DNA of 64,000 nucleotides from AC-38 sp033856025 (GTDB lineage: Bacteria; Actinomycetota; Thermoleophilia; Solirubrobacterales; Solirubrobacteraceae), in NCBI GenBank assembly GCA_033856025.1, contig JAWVFQ010000012.1, positions 21,261 through 85,260 of the forward strand. Reading direction: 5' to 3'. The notes under the pieces were generated by a model, which did not search any database, was not told where the DNA came from, and worked only from the letters and a program-made list of their open reading frames with translations. Each line of letters opens with the position of its first letter. Positions within the stretch are counted from its first letter, which is position 1. Positions 17,570-25,789 of this stretch are shown here, piece by piece. The translations under genes and the position numbers were made by a program.

Positions 17570-18196
17570 CTACGCGTTCTTGATGACGATGCCTTCGAGG
17601 ATGTTCGCCACGCGCTCGGTGGAGTCGATCGCGTTCTCGAGACGCTCGTAGATGTCCTTCCAGCGGATCACGACCATCGGGTCGATCCCGTTGTCGAACA
17701 GCGCCGCCATGGCCTCGCGCGTCACGCGGTCGCCGTCGTTCTCCAGCCGGTTGATCTCCACGGTGTAGTGGGAGATGTCCTTGAACCCGCGCAGCCGCGG
17801 CATGGCCTCGGAGATCTGGCGGGAGGACTGGAGCAGGATGTGGGCGAGGCGCTGGGCCTGCTCCATCGGCGCGTCGATCCGGTAGAGGCCCATGTAGTCG
17901 GCGACCTCCTCGGTGAAGTCGACGACGTCGTCCAGGCCCGACGCCAGGGCGAGGATGTCCTCGCGGTCGATCGGCGTCACGAAGGTCTGGTTCAGGCGCC
18001 GGATGATGTCGTGGGTGATCCGGTCGCCCTCCTGCTCGCAGATGAGGATGTCGCGAGCCAGCTCGCTGCGCTCGGGGTAGCTGCCGAGCATCTGGTCGAG
18101 CATGTCGGCGGCGCGGACGATGTTCGATGCGGCCTCCTCGAACAGGTCGAAGAACTCGCGGTCCTTGGGCACGAAGACCTGCGACAGGCGCGCCAT
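17570..18196 (-). CDS. DUF47 PhoU-like Pit accessory protein
   Basis: 208 residues, all helical, typical of the DUF47/PhoU-like proteins encoded next to PiT transporters. Recognisable are EFFDLFEEAASNIVRAADML, the metal-binding-like EQEGDRITHDIIRRLNQTFVTPIDREDI block (about 53-80), DDVVDFTEEVADY and ENDGDRVTREAM. Family members are thought to modulate the transporter. First gene of a three-gene leftward operon; TAGCAT 8 bases before the ATG suggests a leaderless start. Confidence 0.92.
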   Translation of the reverse strand: MARLSQVFVPKDREFFDLFEEAASNIVRAADMLDQMLGSYPERSELARDILICEQEGDRITHDIIRRLNQTFVTPIDREDILALASGLDDVVDFTEEVADYMGLYRIDAPMEQAQRLAHILLQSSRQISEAMPRLRGFKDISHYTVEINRLENDGDRVTREAMAALFDNGIDPMVVIRWKDIYERLENAIDSTERVANILEGIVIKNA

Positions 18197-18204
18197 GGCG
18201 GGGC

Positions 18205-18210
18205 ATGCTA
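18205..18210 (-). promoter_or_regulatory. -10 element of the DUF47-pit operon
   Basis: TAGCAT on the minus strand, 8 bases before the ATG at 18196. On the plus strand the overlapping TAGTGA (18209-18214) could serve the divergent asparagine-synthetase-like gene, so the two promoters would share bases. Confidence 0.55.
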
Positions 18211-18223
18211 GTGATCCCTGGAG

Positions 18224-20002
18224 ATGAACCTGTGGGTGATCGGATGGTCGGGCGGACTGGCTCCGGACCCGCGCCGCGCCGAGGCCGCGCTGAGCGAGAC
18301 GGTCGACGCCCTGCCGTTCCTCGGCGGCGCCTCCGTGCGCACCTGGCAGGCCCCGTCGGGGGCCGTCGTGGCGGCCTGGGCGGCCGACGCCGGAGCCGCC
18401 TACGCCGGCGCCGCGCCGGACCGGCTCGAGCTGTGGGCCGGACGACCGATCCACTGGGAGGCGGAGGATCGCGCCGACGGGCGCGGCCCCCTGGAGCCCG
18501 CGTTCTACCGCCGTCCCGCGCACCGCTGGGCCGACGACCTCGGTGGCCGCTGCGCCGTCGTGGCCTACGACGACGCCGACCGCGCGCTGACCGCGCGGGC
18601 CGACCCGCTGGGCGCCTACCCGCTCTACCGCGTGGACACGGCCAACGCGACGTGGCTGTCCAACCGCGCCGAGCCGCTGCGCGCGCTGGCCGGCTCGCGG
18701 GAGGTGGACCTGGACGCGCTGGCCGGCCTGCTGGGCGGCGGCTGGCCGCTGGGCGGCGCGCCGGCCTGGCGGGCCGTGCGGCGCCTGGCGCCGGGGCTCC
18801 TCACGCTGCATCCCCAGGCGGGCGAGCGCCGCCGCGAGCTGCTGTCCCCCGCCGACACGGCGCAGATGTGCGGAGCCGGCTGGGATGCGGCGGGGGCCGC
18901 GCGGCTGCTGGTCGAGGAGTTGCGGGCGCTGGCCGACTGGCCCGGCCGCCCGAGCCTGGTGCCGGTGACCGCGGGCCGCGACTCGCGTCTCGTCCTGGCC
19001 GCGGCGCTGCGGGCCGGCATCGACTTCGACGTGGCCACGGGCGGCGCGCCGTCGGACGCCGACGTCGTGGGCGGTGCCGCGCTGGCCGAGGCGGCCGGCC
19101 TGGAGCACTCGATCATCCCGGCCGACCCCGACGGCGACCCGTGGTCGGCGCCGGAGCGGGCGGCGACGATCCTCGGGCTGACCGCCTCGGGGACCGCGTC
19201 GCTGGGCGACGCCGCCGGGTTCCCGCTGGGGCCGGGGTACGGCGCGCCCGCGCGGGTGGGGGAGCTGTGGCACTCCGGCCAGGGCGGCGAGCTGGCGCGG
19301 CGCTACTACCGCGAGGCGGCGGCGCGCGACCGCGACGGCGCGATCGACGGGCTGGAGCGGGCCTTCTGCGGCCGGCGGGTGGGTCGCTCCGAGCCGCTGT
19401 CCGACGTCGGTCGAGCGCGCGTGCGGGAGCGCATCGCGGCCTGGGTGGACGGGCGCCTGGCCGCGGGTGCGGCGGTGGAGGACCTGCCCGACCTCTTCTA
19501 CCTCGACGAGCGCATGGGCGCCTGGGCCGGGCCGACCCACGGCGCGGTGGAGTGGGTGCGCGACACCACCTCCCCGCTGTGGAGCGTGCGCCTGCTGCCC
19601 CACCTGCTCGGGGGGACGGTGCGCGAGCGCGAGGAGGAGGCCTTCCACGACGCGGTCCTGCGCGAGCTGGCGCCCGAGCTGGCCGCGGTGCCCCCGGGTG
19701 GCGGACCGAAGTCCGGTCTGGCGCGCAAGGCGCGGCGGGCGGCCGAGGAGGCGCGGCGGCGGGTGGCCCGCGGCGGCCCGGCGGGCGGCGACGACGCCGA
19801 CCCCTTCACCGAGGTCCTCGCGCGCACGCGCTTCGCCGTGACCTCGCAACCGCAGCACTGCGCCTGGCACGTCCTGGACCGCGAGCGCACGCTCGCGCTC
19901 CTCGACCGCCGGGCGGGGGAGCTGGACGCGATGAACCGCGCCTACGTGTGGCGGATCGCCACGGTCTTCCTGGACCCGGCCATGGCGCAGGCGACCGCCT
20001 AG
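18224..20002 (+). CDS. Asparagine-synthetase-like protein lacking the Cys2 nucleophile
   Basis: 592 residues with the two-domain outline of class B asparagine synthetases. The N-terminal Ntn-type half starts MNLWVIGWSGG, with no Cys at position 2, so glutamine hydrolysis is not expected; DPLGAYPLYRV (about 128) fits the glutaminase fold. The C-terminal half carries a PP-loop written TAGRDS (about 248-253) instead of the canonical SGGxDS, so AMP-forming chemistry may persist with ammonia or another amine, or may be altered. Related proteins occur in glycan and natural-product loci (beta-lactam synthetase, lasso-peptide cyclase). GGAG sits directly before the ATG. It ends in a CTAG shared with panB. 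Confidence 0.7.
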   Translation: MNLWVIGWSGGLAPDPRRAEAALSETVDALPFLGGASVRTWQAPSGAVVAAWAADAGAAYAGAAPDRLELWAGRPIHWEAEDRADGRGPLEPAFYRRPAHRWADDLGGRCAVVAYDDADRALTARADPLGAYPLYRVDTANATWLSNRAEPLRALAGSREVDLDALAGLLGGGWPLGGAPAWRAVRRLAPGLLTLHPQAGERRRELLSPADTAQMCGAGWDAAGAARLLVEELRALADWPGRPSLVPVTAGRDSRLVLAAALRAGIDFDVATGGAPSDADVVGGAALAEAAGLEHSIIPADPDGDPWSAPERAATILGLTASGTASLGDAAGFPLGPGYGAPARVGELWHSGQGGELARRYYREAAARDRDGAIDGLERAFCGRRVGRSEPLSDVGRARVRERIAAWVDGRLAAGAAVEDLPDLFYLDERMGAWAGPTHGAVEWVRDTTSPLWSVRLLPHLLGGTVREREEEAFHDAVLRELAPELAAVPPGGGPKSGLARKARRAAEEARRRVARGGPAGGDDADPFTEVLARTRFAVTSQPQHCAWHVLDRERTLALLDRRAGELDAMNRAYVWRIATVFLDPAMAQATA

Positions 20003-20925
20003 AAGCCCTCCAGCGCCTCCCAGCTGGAGAGCGACGTCTCGGCGCCGAAGGCGGCGCGGAAGTCGTCGAGCTCCTCGGGGTCGATGGAGTAGGTGTGCTC
20101 GGCCGCGGGGAAGCGGCGGGCCCGGACGTCGTCGGCGTACGCGCGCACCCCGGCGACCATGTCGGCCTTGACGTGGGCGAAGCGCTTGGCGAAGCGTGGG
20201 CTCAGGCCCTCGTGGATCCCCAGCAGGTCGTGGAACACCAGCACCTGGCCGTCGGTGGAGGCGCCGGCGCCGATGCCGATCACCGGCACGTCGATCCGCG
20301 GCATGAGCTCCTGCGCGACGGCGGCGGGGATCGCCTCGAAGACCAGCGAGAAGCACCCGGCCTCCTGCAGGGCGAGCGCGTCGCGGGCCACGTCCAGCGC
20401 CCGCTGCGACGTGCGGCCCTGGGCCTTGTAGCCGCCCAGCGCCGTGGCGGTCTGAGGCGTCAGCCCGACGTGCCCCATCACGGGGATGCCGGCGGCGGCG
20501 ATCGCCTTGGCGCGCTGGACGGAGGACCCGCCGCGCTCCAGCTTCACCGCGTCGCAGCCGGCCTCCTTGACGAAGCGCTGGGCGGTGAGCACCGCCTGCT
20601 CGTCGGAGGCCTCGTAGGAGCCGAAGGGCAGATCGCCGACCAGGAAGGGCGTCTGGAGGCCGCGGCGCACGGCGGCGGCCAGCATGAGCATCTCGTCCAG
20701 CGTGACGGGGACGGTCGAGTCGTAGCCCAGGACGGTCATGGCGGCGGAGTCGCCGACCAGGACCATGTCGACGCCGGCGGCCTCGGCCACCTGCGCGGAC
20801 GGGAAGTCGTAGGCGGTCACCATCACCAGGGGCTCGCCGAGCGCCTTCTTCTCCGCGATGCGCGGAAGCGTCATGGGGAGCCGGTCGGCGGTGGGACTGT
20901 CGGGGGTGCGGGGAGCGCTGGACAT
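19999..20925 (-). CDS. panB: 3-methyl-2-oxobutanoate hydroxymethyltransferase
   Basis: 308 residues. PanB makes ketopantoate from ketoisovalerate and methylene-tetrahydrofolate, the first committed step to pantothenate and CoA. Family motifs: MVTAYDFPSAQVAEAAGVDMVLVGDSAAM (metal Asp), GYDSTVPVTLDEM, DLPFGSYE, VKLERG, PVMGHVGLTPQ, and the catalytic Glu region FEAIP. Last gene of a leftward DUF2520-panC-panD-panB unit; a GGAGG ribosome site lies in the 10-base gap after panD. The last residues end in the shared CTAG. Confidence 0.96.
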   Translation of the reverse strand: MSSAPRTPDSPTADRLPMTLPRIAEKKALGEPLVMVTAYDFPSAQVAEAAGVDMVLVGDSAAMTVLGYDSTVPVTLDEMLMLAAAVRRGLQTPFLVGDLPFGSYEASDEQAVLTAQRFVKEAGCDAVKLERGGSSVQRAKAIAAAGIPVMGHVGLTPQTATALGGYKAQGRTSQRALDVARDALALQEAGCFSLVFEAIPAAVAQELMPRIDVPVIGIGAGASTDGQVLVFHDLLGIHEGLSPRFAKRFAHVKADMVAGVRAYADDVRARRFPAAEHTYSIDPEELDDFRAAFGAETSLSSWEALEGF

Positions 20926-20935
20926 GGCTTGCCTC

Positions 20936-21304
20936 CTAGGCCAGCAGGGTCGCGGCCTGGTCGTCGACGGCGAGGATCTCGTTGTCGCGGGTGACGTGGA
21001 CGACCCGCGGGGCGTGGCCGTCGAGCTCGGCCTCCTCGTAGGTCGCGTAGGAGATGACGATGATCGTGTCGCCCTGGTGCACGAGCCGGGCCGCCGCGCC
21101 GTTGACCTGCATCTGGCGCGAGCCGCGCTCGCCGGCGATCGTGTAGGTCTCGAACCGGGCGCCGTTGTCCACGTCGACGACGTGGACCTGCTCGTGGGGG
21201 CGGATGTCGGCCGCCTCGAGCAGGTCGGGGTCCACGGTGATCGACCCGACGTAGTGCAGGTCGCAGTCGGTCACCGTCGCCCGGTGGATCTTGGACTTGA
21301 GCAT
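20936..21304 (-). CDS. panD: Aspartate 1-decarboxylase
   Basis: 122 residues from the ATG at 21304. PanD decarboxylates aspartate to beta-alanine for pantothenate; it self-cleaves at a Gly-Ser bond to form the pyruvoyl cofactor, here YVGSIT (Gly24/Ser25). N-terminal MLKSKIHRATVTDCDLHY and NGAAARLVHQGDTIIVISYA are diagnostic. A start four codons upstream is possible, but the chosen ATG overlaps the panC stop by one base and gives the standard N-terminus. Confidence 0.96.
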   Translation of the reverse strand: MLKSKIHRATVTDCDLHYVGSITVDPDLLEAADIRPHEQVHVVDVDNGARFETYTIAGERGSRQMQVNGAAARLVHQGDTIIVISYATYEEAELDGHAPRVVHVTRDNEILAVDDQAATLLA

Positions 21305-22191
21305 CACGCGTTGCAAGGGATCCCCCGCTTGGTCTCGCCGTGTCCGCGCGCGGGCGCGGACACGGTCAGGTTGTCGATGAGCCGCACCTCTCCCACCCTC
21401 GCCGCCACGGCGACGAGGACCTCCCCCTCTTCGAAGCTCTGGACCGGGCGCAGGGTGTGCGGGTCGACCGCCACCAGGTACTCCGGCTCCACGCCCTGCT
21501 CGGTCATCGCGCGCCGGCCCAGGGCCAGCGCGTCCTCCACGGTCCCGCCCACGTCGGCCACGACCGCGACGTTGCGCAGCGCGCGCACGAGGGTGAGGGC
21601 GCGCTCGCGGTCGGCGGGCGCGAGGCGCGCGTTGCGGCTGGACAGCGCCAGCCCGTCGGCGTCGCGCACCGTGGGGCGCACGTCGATCTCCACGCCGAGG
21701 TCCAGGTCGGCCACGACGCGCCGGATGACCGCCACCTGCTGCGCGTCCTTGCCGCCGAAGAACGCGACGTGGGGGCGGACGGCGTTGAGCAGCTTGGTCA
21801 CGACCGTGGCCACGCCGTCGAAGTGACCGGGGCGGTGCGCGCCCTCCAGCGTGTCCGTGAGCCCGGCCACGTGGACGGTGGTGGCGAAGCCGTCGGGATA
21901 GACCTCCTCGACGGGCGGCGCGAACAGGACGTGGCCGCCGGCCTCCTGGGCCAGGGCGGCGTCGCGGGCCTCGTCGCGGGGATAGGCGCTCAGGTCGGCC
22001 GCCTCGTCGAACTGCGCCGGGTTGACGAACAGCGAGACGACGACGAGGTCGCAGCGCTCGCGGGCGGCCCGGATCAGCGAGAGGTGGCCCTCGTGGAAGG
22101 CGCCCATGGTCGGGACGAGGCCGACCGACAGCGAGCCGTGGTGGGGCATCAGCTCGTGGCGCAGCTCGGCCACCGTGCGGACCGTCCTCAT
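21304..22191 (-). CDS. panC: Pantoate--beta-alanine ligase
   Basis: 295 residues. PanC joins pantoate and beta-alanine through a pantoyl-adenylate. Motifs: VPTMGAFHEGHLSLIR (HxGH nucleotide site, about 26-41), FVNPAQFDEAADLSAYPR, FGGKDAQQVAVIRR and the KMSKS-like DADGLALSSRNARL. It sits between the DUF2520 gene (4-base overlap) and panD (1-base overlap), so translation of the unit is coupled. Confidence 0.96.
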   Translation of the reverse strand: MRTVRTVAELRHELMPHHGSLSVGLVPTMGAFHEGHLSLIRAARERCDLVVVSLFVNPAQFDEAADLSAYPRDEARDAALAQEAGGHVLFAPPVEEVYPDGFATTVHVAGLTDTLEGAHRPGHFDGVATVVTKLLNAVRPHVAFFGGKDAQQVAVIRRVVADLDLGVEIDVRPTVRDADGLALSSRNARLAPADRERALTLVRALRNVAVVADVGGTVEDALALGRRAMTEQGVEPEYLVAVDPHTLRPVQSFEEGEVLVAVAARVGEVRLIDNLTVSAPARGHGETKRGIPCNA

Positions 22192-22925
22192 GCCGTGACC
22201 CCCGCCAGATCTCGCGTGGCCGCGGTCAGGGCATCGAAGAGGGGGAGGAGGTCCGGCGCGCGGTCCTCCACGGCCGCGCGCTGACGGGCCACCGTGGCCT
22301 CGTCCCCGCGGGCCACCGGTCCGGTCAGCGCGCGCTCGGGGCCCTGGGCGGCCCAGTTCTCGACCGTGGCGCGGACCAGCGGGACGAGGAGCTCGCGGTC
22401 GGCGCCCGCCGTCGCGGCCAGCCGCTCGGCGGCGGCCTGCAGCGTTATCAGGAAGTTCGAGGCCATCGAGGCGGCGGCATGGTAGGCGGAGCGGTCCTGC
22501 GGCGCGATCCGCACCGGGCGCAGGCCCACGGCGCGGGCCAGGCGCTCCGCGGCGGCGGCGGCGACGTCCGACGTCCCGTCCACCGCCGCGCCCGCCCCGG
22601 CGAAGTCGGCCCCGGCGCGGGTGACGGTCATGAGCGGGTGCAGGGAGAACCCCTCGCGCCCGCCGAGGACCTCCAGCCCCAGGGCGCCCGAGCAGTGGCC
22701 GACCAGCGGGCCGGGCGCGACCGCGCGGGCGGCCGCCTCGATCTCGGAGTCGGGCACGCACAGCAGCACGATGTCCGCGCCGGCGCCGTCGGCGCCCCGG
22801 CCCAGCGGGCCGGTGACGGGCACGCCCGCCGCCGTCAGCGCGCCGGCCAGGGCGTTGCCCAGGCGTCCGGCGCCCACGATGGCGCAGGGAGGTACGGCTT
22901 CGGTGTCAGTCTGATGTCGGTCCAC
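22188..22925 (-). CDS. Rossmann-like DUF2520 protein of the pantothenate operon
   Basis: About 245 residues from GTG 22925; an ATG at 22958 is in frame but overlaps TATCAT, the likely -10. The N-terminus is a Rossmann NAD(P) motif (AIVGAGRLGNAL), followed by VLLCVPDSEIE and HPLMTVTRAG; the C-terminal helical part (YHAAASMASNFLITL...) matches DUF2520. This family neighbours panC/panD in many actinobacteria. No classical panE is in the window, so it may supply ketopantoate reduction, as proposed for the unrelated-to-PanE PanG enzyme of Francisella; this is inference. Confidence 0.82.
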   Translation of the reverse strand: MDRHQTDTEAVPPCAIVGAGRLGNALAGALTAAGVPVTGPLGRGADGAGADIVLLCVPDSEIEAAARAVAPGPLVGHCSGALGLEVLGGREGFSLHPLMTVTRAGADFAGAGAAVDGTSDVAAAAAERLARAVGLRPVRIAPQDRSAYHAAASMASNFLITLQAAAERLAATAGADRELLVPLVRATVENWAAQGPERALTGPVARGDEATVARQRAAVEDRAPDLLPLFDALTAATRDLAGVTA

Positions 22926-22956
22926 GCTGAAAAGTCGCGGCCGTTGCGGGATCCGC

Positions 22957-22986
22957 ATGATAGCCGTCGCCTTCCCGGATTACGCT
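22957..22986. promoter_or_regulatory. Divergent promoters, pantothenate operon and type-4 UDG
   Basis: TATCAT on the minus strand (22957-22962) can drive the DUF2520-panCDB unit with a leader of about 25 bases. TACGCT on the plus strand (22981-22986) is 6 bases before the UDG ATG at 22993, giving a leaderless mRNA. Confidence 0.5.
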
Positions 22987-22992
22987 GCCCTC

Positions 22993-23694
22993 ATGCCAAC
23001 GCCGCAGGAGCGCCGTGAGGCCCTCAAGCGCCTGTACCTGGACGAGGCGCGCGACTGCACCCGCTGCCCCCTGCACCAGAGCCGCACGCAGGTGGTGTTC
23101 GGCGCGGGCGACGCCGACGCCGACCTGATGTTCGTCGGCGAGGCCCCGGGCCGCACCGAGGACGAGCAGGGCCTGCCCTTCGTCGGCCAGGCGGGGAAGC
23201 TGCTGGACAAGCTCCTGGCCGAGATCGGCCTGGCCCGGGGGGACGTGTTCGTGGCCAATACGCTCAAATGCCGCCCTCCCGGCAACCGGGACCCGCAGCC
23301 GCTGGAGATCGAGGCCTGCCGGGACTACCTGGAGCGCCAGGTGGAGCTGATCGAGCCAAAGGTGATCGCCACGCTGGGGAACTTCTCGACCAAGCTCCTG
23401 CGCGGCGACCCGACCGGGATCACGCGGCTGCACGGACAGGCCGAGGACCTGACGCTCGGCGCGCGCACGGTGCGCCTGGTCCCGCTCTACCACCCGGCGG
23501 CGGCGCTCTACACGCCGTCGATGGTGGAGGTGCTGCGGGCGGACTTCGCGCGGCTGCCCGCGCTGCTGGAGGCCCCGGCGCCGGCGCAGCCCGAGTCGCT
23601 GGAGGTGCCGGAGATCGAGGAGGACCCCGAGCCGGTCCCCGTCCCGGCCGGCAGCGCCGTGGCGGAGGAGATCGAGCAGATGGGCCTGTTCTAG
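22993..23694 (+). CDS. Type-4 uracil-DNA glycosylase (Fe-S)
   Basis: 233 residues. Family-4 UDGs remove uracil from DNA and carry a [4Fe-4S] cluster. Cluster cysteines appear in DCTRCPLH (about 20-27), near KCRPPGNRDP (about 94) and in EACRDYLERQ (about 109). Active-site elements: FVGEAPGRTEDEQGLPFVGQAG (about 48-69) and LYHPAAAL (about 167). After residue about 190 there is a Pro/Glu/Val linker and the protein ends QMGLF, which fits the beta-clamp binding pentapeptide (QxxLF). With uvrA and uvrB this is the third repair gene in the window. It ends in a CTAG shared with the next gene. Confidence 0.93.
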   Translation: MPTPQERREALKRLYLDEARDCTRCPLHQSRTQVVFGAGDADADLMFVGEAPGRTEDEQGLPFVGQAGKLLDKLLAEIGLARGDVFVANTLKCRPPGNRDPQPLEIEACRDYLERQVELIEPKVIATLGNFSTKLLRGDPTGITRLHGQAEDLTLGARTVRLVPLYHPAAALYTPSMVEVLRADFARLPALLEAPAPAQPESLEVPEIEEDPEPVPVPAGSAVAEEIEQMGLF

Positions 23695-24413
23695 CCGGGC
23701 TTGACGGCCCGGAAGCAGAACTGGCCGCACAGGATCAGCTTGATCGCGTTGACCTGGCGGGCGTCCAGGCGCGCGGCCCGGCCGAACAGGTTGGCGAAGC
23801 GGTTGAGCGGCGACTCGTAGTGCCACCAGCGGAAGAAGAACCGCGGCATGCCCAGGCCGCGCTGGACCACCAGCGTAAGCCCGTCGATGCAGGGCCGCAG
23901 CTCCCCGACCTCGAGCCCGCCGTCCTCCAGCAGCTCGGTGAGCCCGTACGGCGTGTAGTTCCACAGGCTCAGCGAGTGGAACGGCTCCAGCTGGGACGTC
24001 GAGCCCACGAACCAGCCGCCGGGGCGCAGCACGCGCGCCGCGTCGCGCAGCAGCGGCTCGGGGTCGCGCACGTGCTCGAGGACCTGCTTGCAGAAGACCA
24101 GGTCCTGCGAGGCGTCCGGCGCCGGGATCGAGCGCCCGTCGAACGAGCGGAAGGCCGCGTCCGTGCGCGTGCGCCGGGCGACCTCGGGCGACTCGGGCAG
24201 GTCGACGCCGACCCACTCCACCGCGGGGTCGTGGCGGCGAAAGACGTCGACCGAGTCGCCGGGGCCGCAGCCCAGGTCCAGGACGCGTGCGCCGCGGGAC
24301 CCCGGTCCGCCGGGCGCGTAGAAGCGCTGGATCCAGTGCTCGGCCGCGACCTGGCGGGCGTGGTCCGCGGGGACGCGCGGGCCGAGCAGCTCGATGACGT
24401 CGTCGCCGAGCAC
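23691..24413 (-). CDS. Class I SAM-dependent methyltransferase
   Basis: 240 residues, GTG start. Motif I VLDLGCGPGDSV (about 43-54), acidic VGVDLPESPE, FCKQVLEHVRDPEPLLRDAARVLRPGGWFVGSTS (about 107-140) are typical of methyltransferase type 11. The C-terminal half is rich in Trp/Phe (PRFFFRWWHYESPLNR). The substrate is unknown; similar genes near glycosyltransferases methylate sugars or lipids. It follows dodecin and a GT4 gene on the same strand. Confidence 0.8.
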   Translation of the reverse strand: MLGDDVIELLGPRVPADHARQVAAEHWIQRFYAPGGPGSRGARVLDLGCGPGDSVDVFRRHDPAVEWVGVDLPESPEVARRTRTDAAFRSFDGRSIPAPDASQDLVFCKQVLEHVRDPEPLLRDAARVLRPGGWFVGSTSQLEPFHSLSLWNYTPYGLTELLEDGGLEVGELRPCIDGLTLVVQRGLGMPRFFFRWWHYESPLNRFANLFGRAARLDARQVNAIKLILCGQFCFRAVKPG

Positions 24414-24435
24414 CGGCCCGCGCGCTCTCGCCGGC

Positions 24436-24642
24436 CTACTCGCTGACGCGCTCGATCAGGAAAGCGACGCGCACGTGCGCGCGCCACTCGTTGAGGTCGT
24501 CTCCGCGCAGGCCCGTCGAGACGACGTCCACCGCCTTGATGTTGCGCAGTGTCTGGCGGGCGTCGCCGAGCGCGTTCTGCACGGCGTCGTCCGAGCTGGT
24601 GGTCGAGCTGCCGACCAGCTCGATGATCTTGACGACGGCCAT
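24436..24642 (-). CDS. Dodecin, flavin-storage protein
   Basis: 68 residues, full family length. Dodecins form hollow dodecamers that bind FMN/riboflavin (and CoA in some). The sequence VVKIIELVGSSTTSSDDAVQNAL ... VSTGLRG ... WRAHVRVAFLIER matches throughout. GGAGG 6 bases before the ATG is a clear ribosome site. It lies between a GT4 and a methyltransferase gene without evident functional link. Confidence 0.95.
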   Translation of the reverse strand: MAVVKIIELVGSSTTSSDDAVQNALGDARQTLRNIKAVDVVSTGLRGDDLNEWRAHVRVAFLIERVSE

Positions 24643-24673
24643 CCCATCCTCCGTTCGTTGCTTGCGGGCGACT

Positions 24674-25747
24674 CTATCCGGCGGCCTCGCGCAGGACGGC
24701 GTGAGCGCGCTCGGCGGCGGCCGCCCACGTGCGGCCCTCCAGGCGAGCCGCCGCCGCCTTCACCAGGCGCTCGCGCAGCGCGTCGTCGCGCGCGATCAGG
24801 GCGAGCGCCTCGGCCAGCGCGGCCTCGTCGTCCACGGGGAAGCGCAGCGCCGCGTCGCCCAGCGTCTCGGCCAGCGGCGGGAGGTCGGCCACCACCGAGG
24901 GCGTTCCGCACGCCGCGGCCTCCAGCGGAGGCAGGCCGTAGCCCTCGGCCCGCGAGGGCATGACCAGGGCCACCGCGCCCGCATACAGGGACTCCAGCGC
25001 CGCCCGGTCGGCCACCCGCCCCAGGCGGTGCACCCCGCGGCCGTAGATCGGCAGCCTTCCCTCCCCGACCACCAGCAGGTCGGCGCCCAGGCCGGCGCGC
25101 CGGGCGCGCGCGTAGGCGCGCAGCAGCAGGTCGGCGCCCTTGCGCGGCTCCAGAGCGCCGACGAACAGCAGGTAGCGCGCCGGCACGCCGGTGGGCGGGG
25201 CGGGCGGCCCCGCGGGCGCGCTGACGCCCGGCGCCACCACGGCGATCCGCTCCGGGTCCAGGCCCCAGTGCTCCACGGCCGCCGCGCGCGTCGCCTCCGA
25301 CACCGCCATCACGCGGGTGGCCCGGCGCGCCAGCGCGTCCAGGCGCCCGGCGCGGTGCCAGGCCCGCTCGTAGGGCGTGTAGTCGTCGGGGCGCTCCACC
25401 CACGACAGGTCGTGCAGCGTGAGGACGAACCGCGCGTCGCGCGAGAGCGCCGCGGGGGCCGGCGCGGGGAGCCAGGTGACGTCGGGCCGGCCGGCCAGCC
25501 GGTCCAGCCGCGGGCGCCCCGCCAGCGCGGCCAGGGCGAACAGAGGGCGCCGCGGCAGGCGCCGTGCGCGGAGCTCCACGCCCGCCGGGACGGCTCCCGC
25601 CGGGCCCGGACCGCCGGGCACCAGCAGCCGCCACGTGTCGTCCGGATGCGCCCGCGCGAGCGCCCCCACCAGCGAATGGGTGTAGTGGGCCACGCCGCGT
25701 CCCGCCTGTCCGCGCGCCAGGCTGCGGCCGTCGATCCCCACGATCAT
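24674..25747 (-). CDS. GT4-type glycosyltransferase
   Basis: 357 residues, GT-B fold. The N-terminal domain starts MIVGIDGRSLARGQAGRGVAHY; the C-terminal donor domain has LLFVGALEPRKGADLLLRAYARA (about 192), VMPSRAEGYGLPPLEAAACGTPSVVADL (E-x7-E, about 286-312) and a C-terminal helix. Soluble, cytosolic face of the membrane. Acceptor and sugar unknown; the following glycan genes suggest cell-surface polysaccharide. TACACT 7 bases before the ATG indicates a leaderless transcript, back to back with the promoter of the divergent GT4. Confidence 0.88.
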   Translation of the reverse strand: MIVGIDGRSLARGQAGRGVAHYTHSLVGALARAHPDDTWRLLVPGGPGPAGAVPAGVELRARRLPRRPLFALAALAGRPRLDRLAGRPDVTWLPAPAPAALSRDARFVLTLHDLSWVERPDDYTPYERAWHRAGRLDALARRATRVMAVSEATRAAAVEHWGLDPERIAVVAPGVSAPAGPPAPPTGVPARYLLFVGALEPRKGADLLLRAYARARRAGLGADLLVVGEGRLPIYGRGVHRLGRVADRAALESLYAGAVALVMPSRAEGYGLPPLEAAACGTPSVVADLPPLAETLGDAALRFPVDDEAALAEALALIARDDALRERLVKAAAARLEGRTWAAAAERAHAVLREAAG

Positions 25748-25754
25748 CCGCGCG

Positions 25755-25781
25755 AGTGTACGGCCGAGGCGCGATTAGACT
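25755..25781. promoter_or_regulatory. Back-to-back leaderless promoters of two GT4 genes
   Basis: TACACT on the minus strand (25755-25760) is 7 bases before ATG 25747; TAGACT on the plus strand (25776-25781) is 8 bases before ATG 25790. Only 15 bases separate the two -10 elements, so each -35 region overlaps the other's -10 and the two directions should compete for RNA polymerase. Confidence 0.6.
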
Positions 25782-25789
25782 GGACGCGA

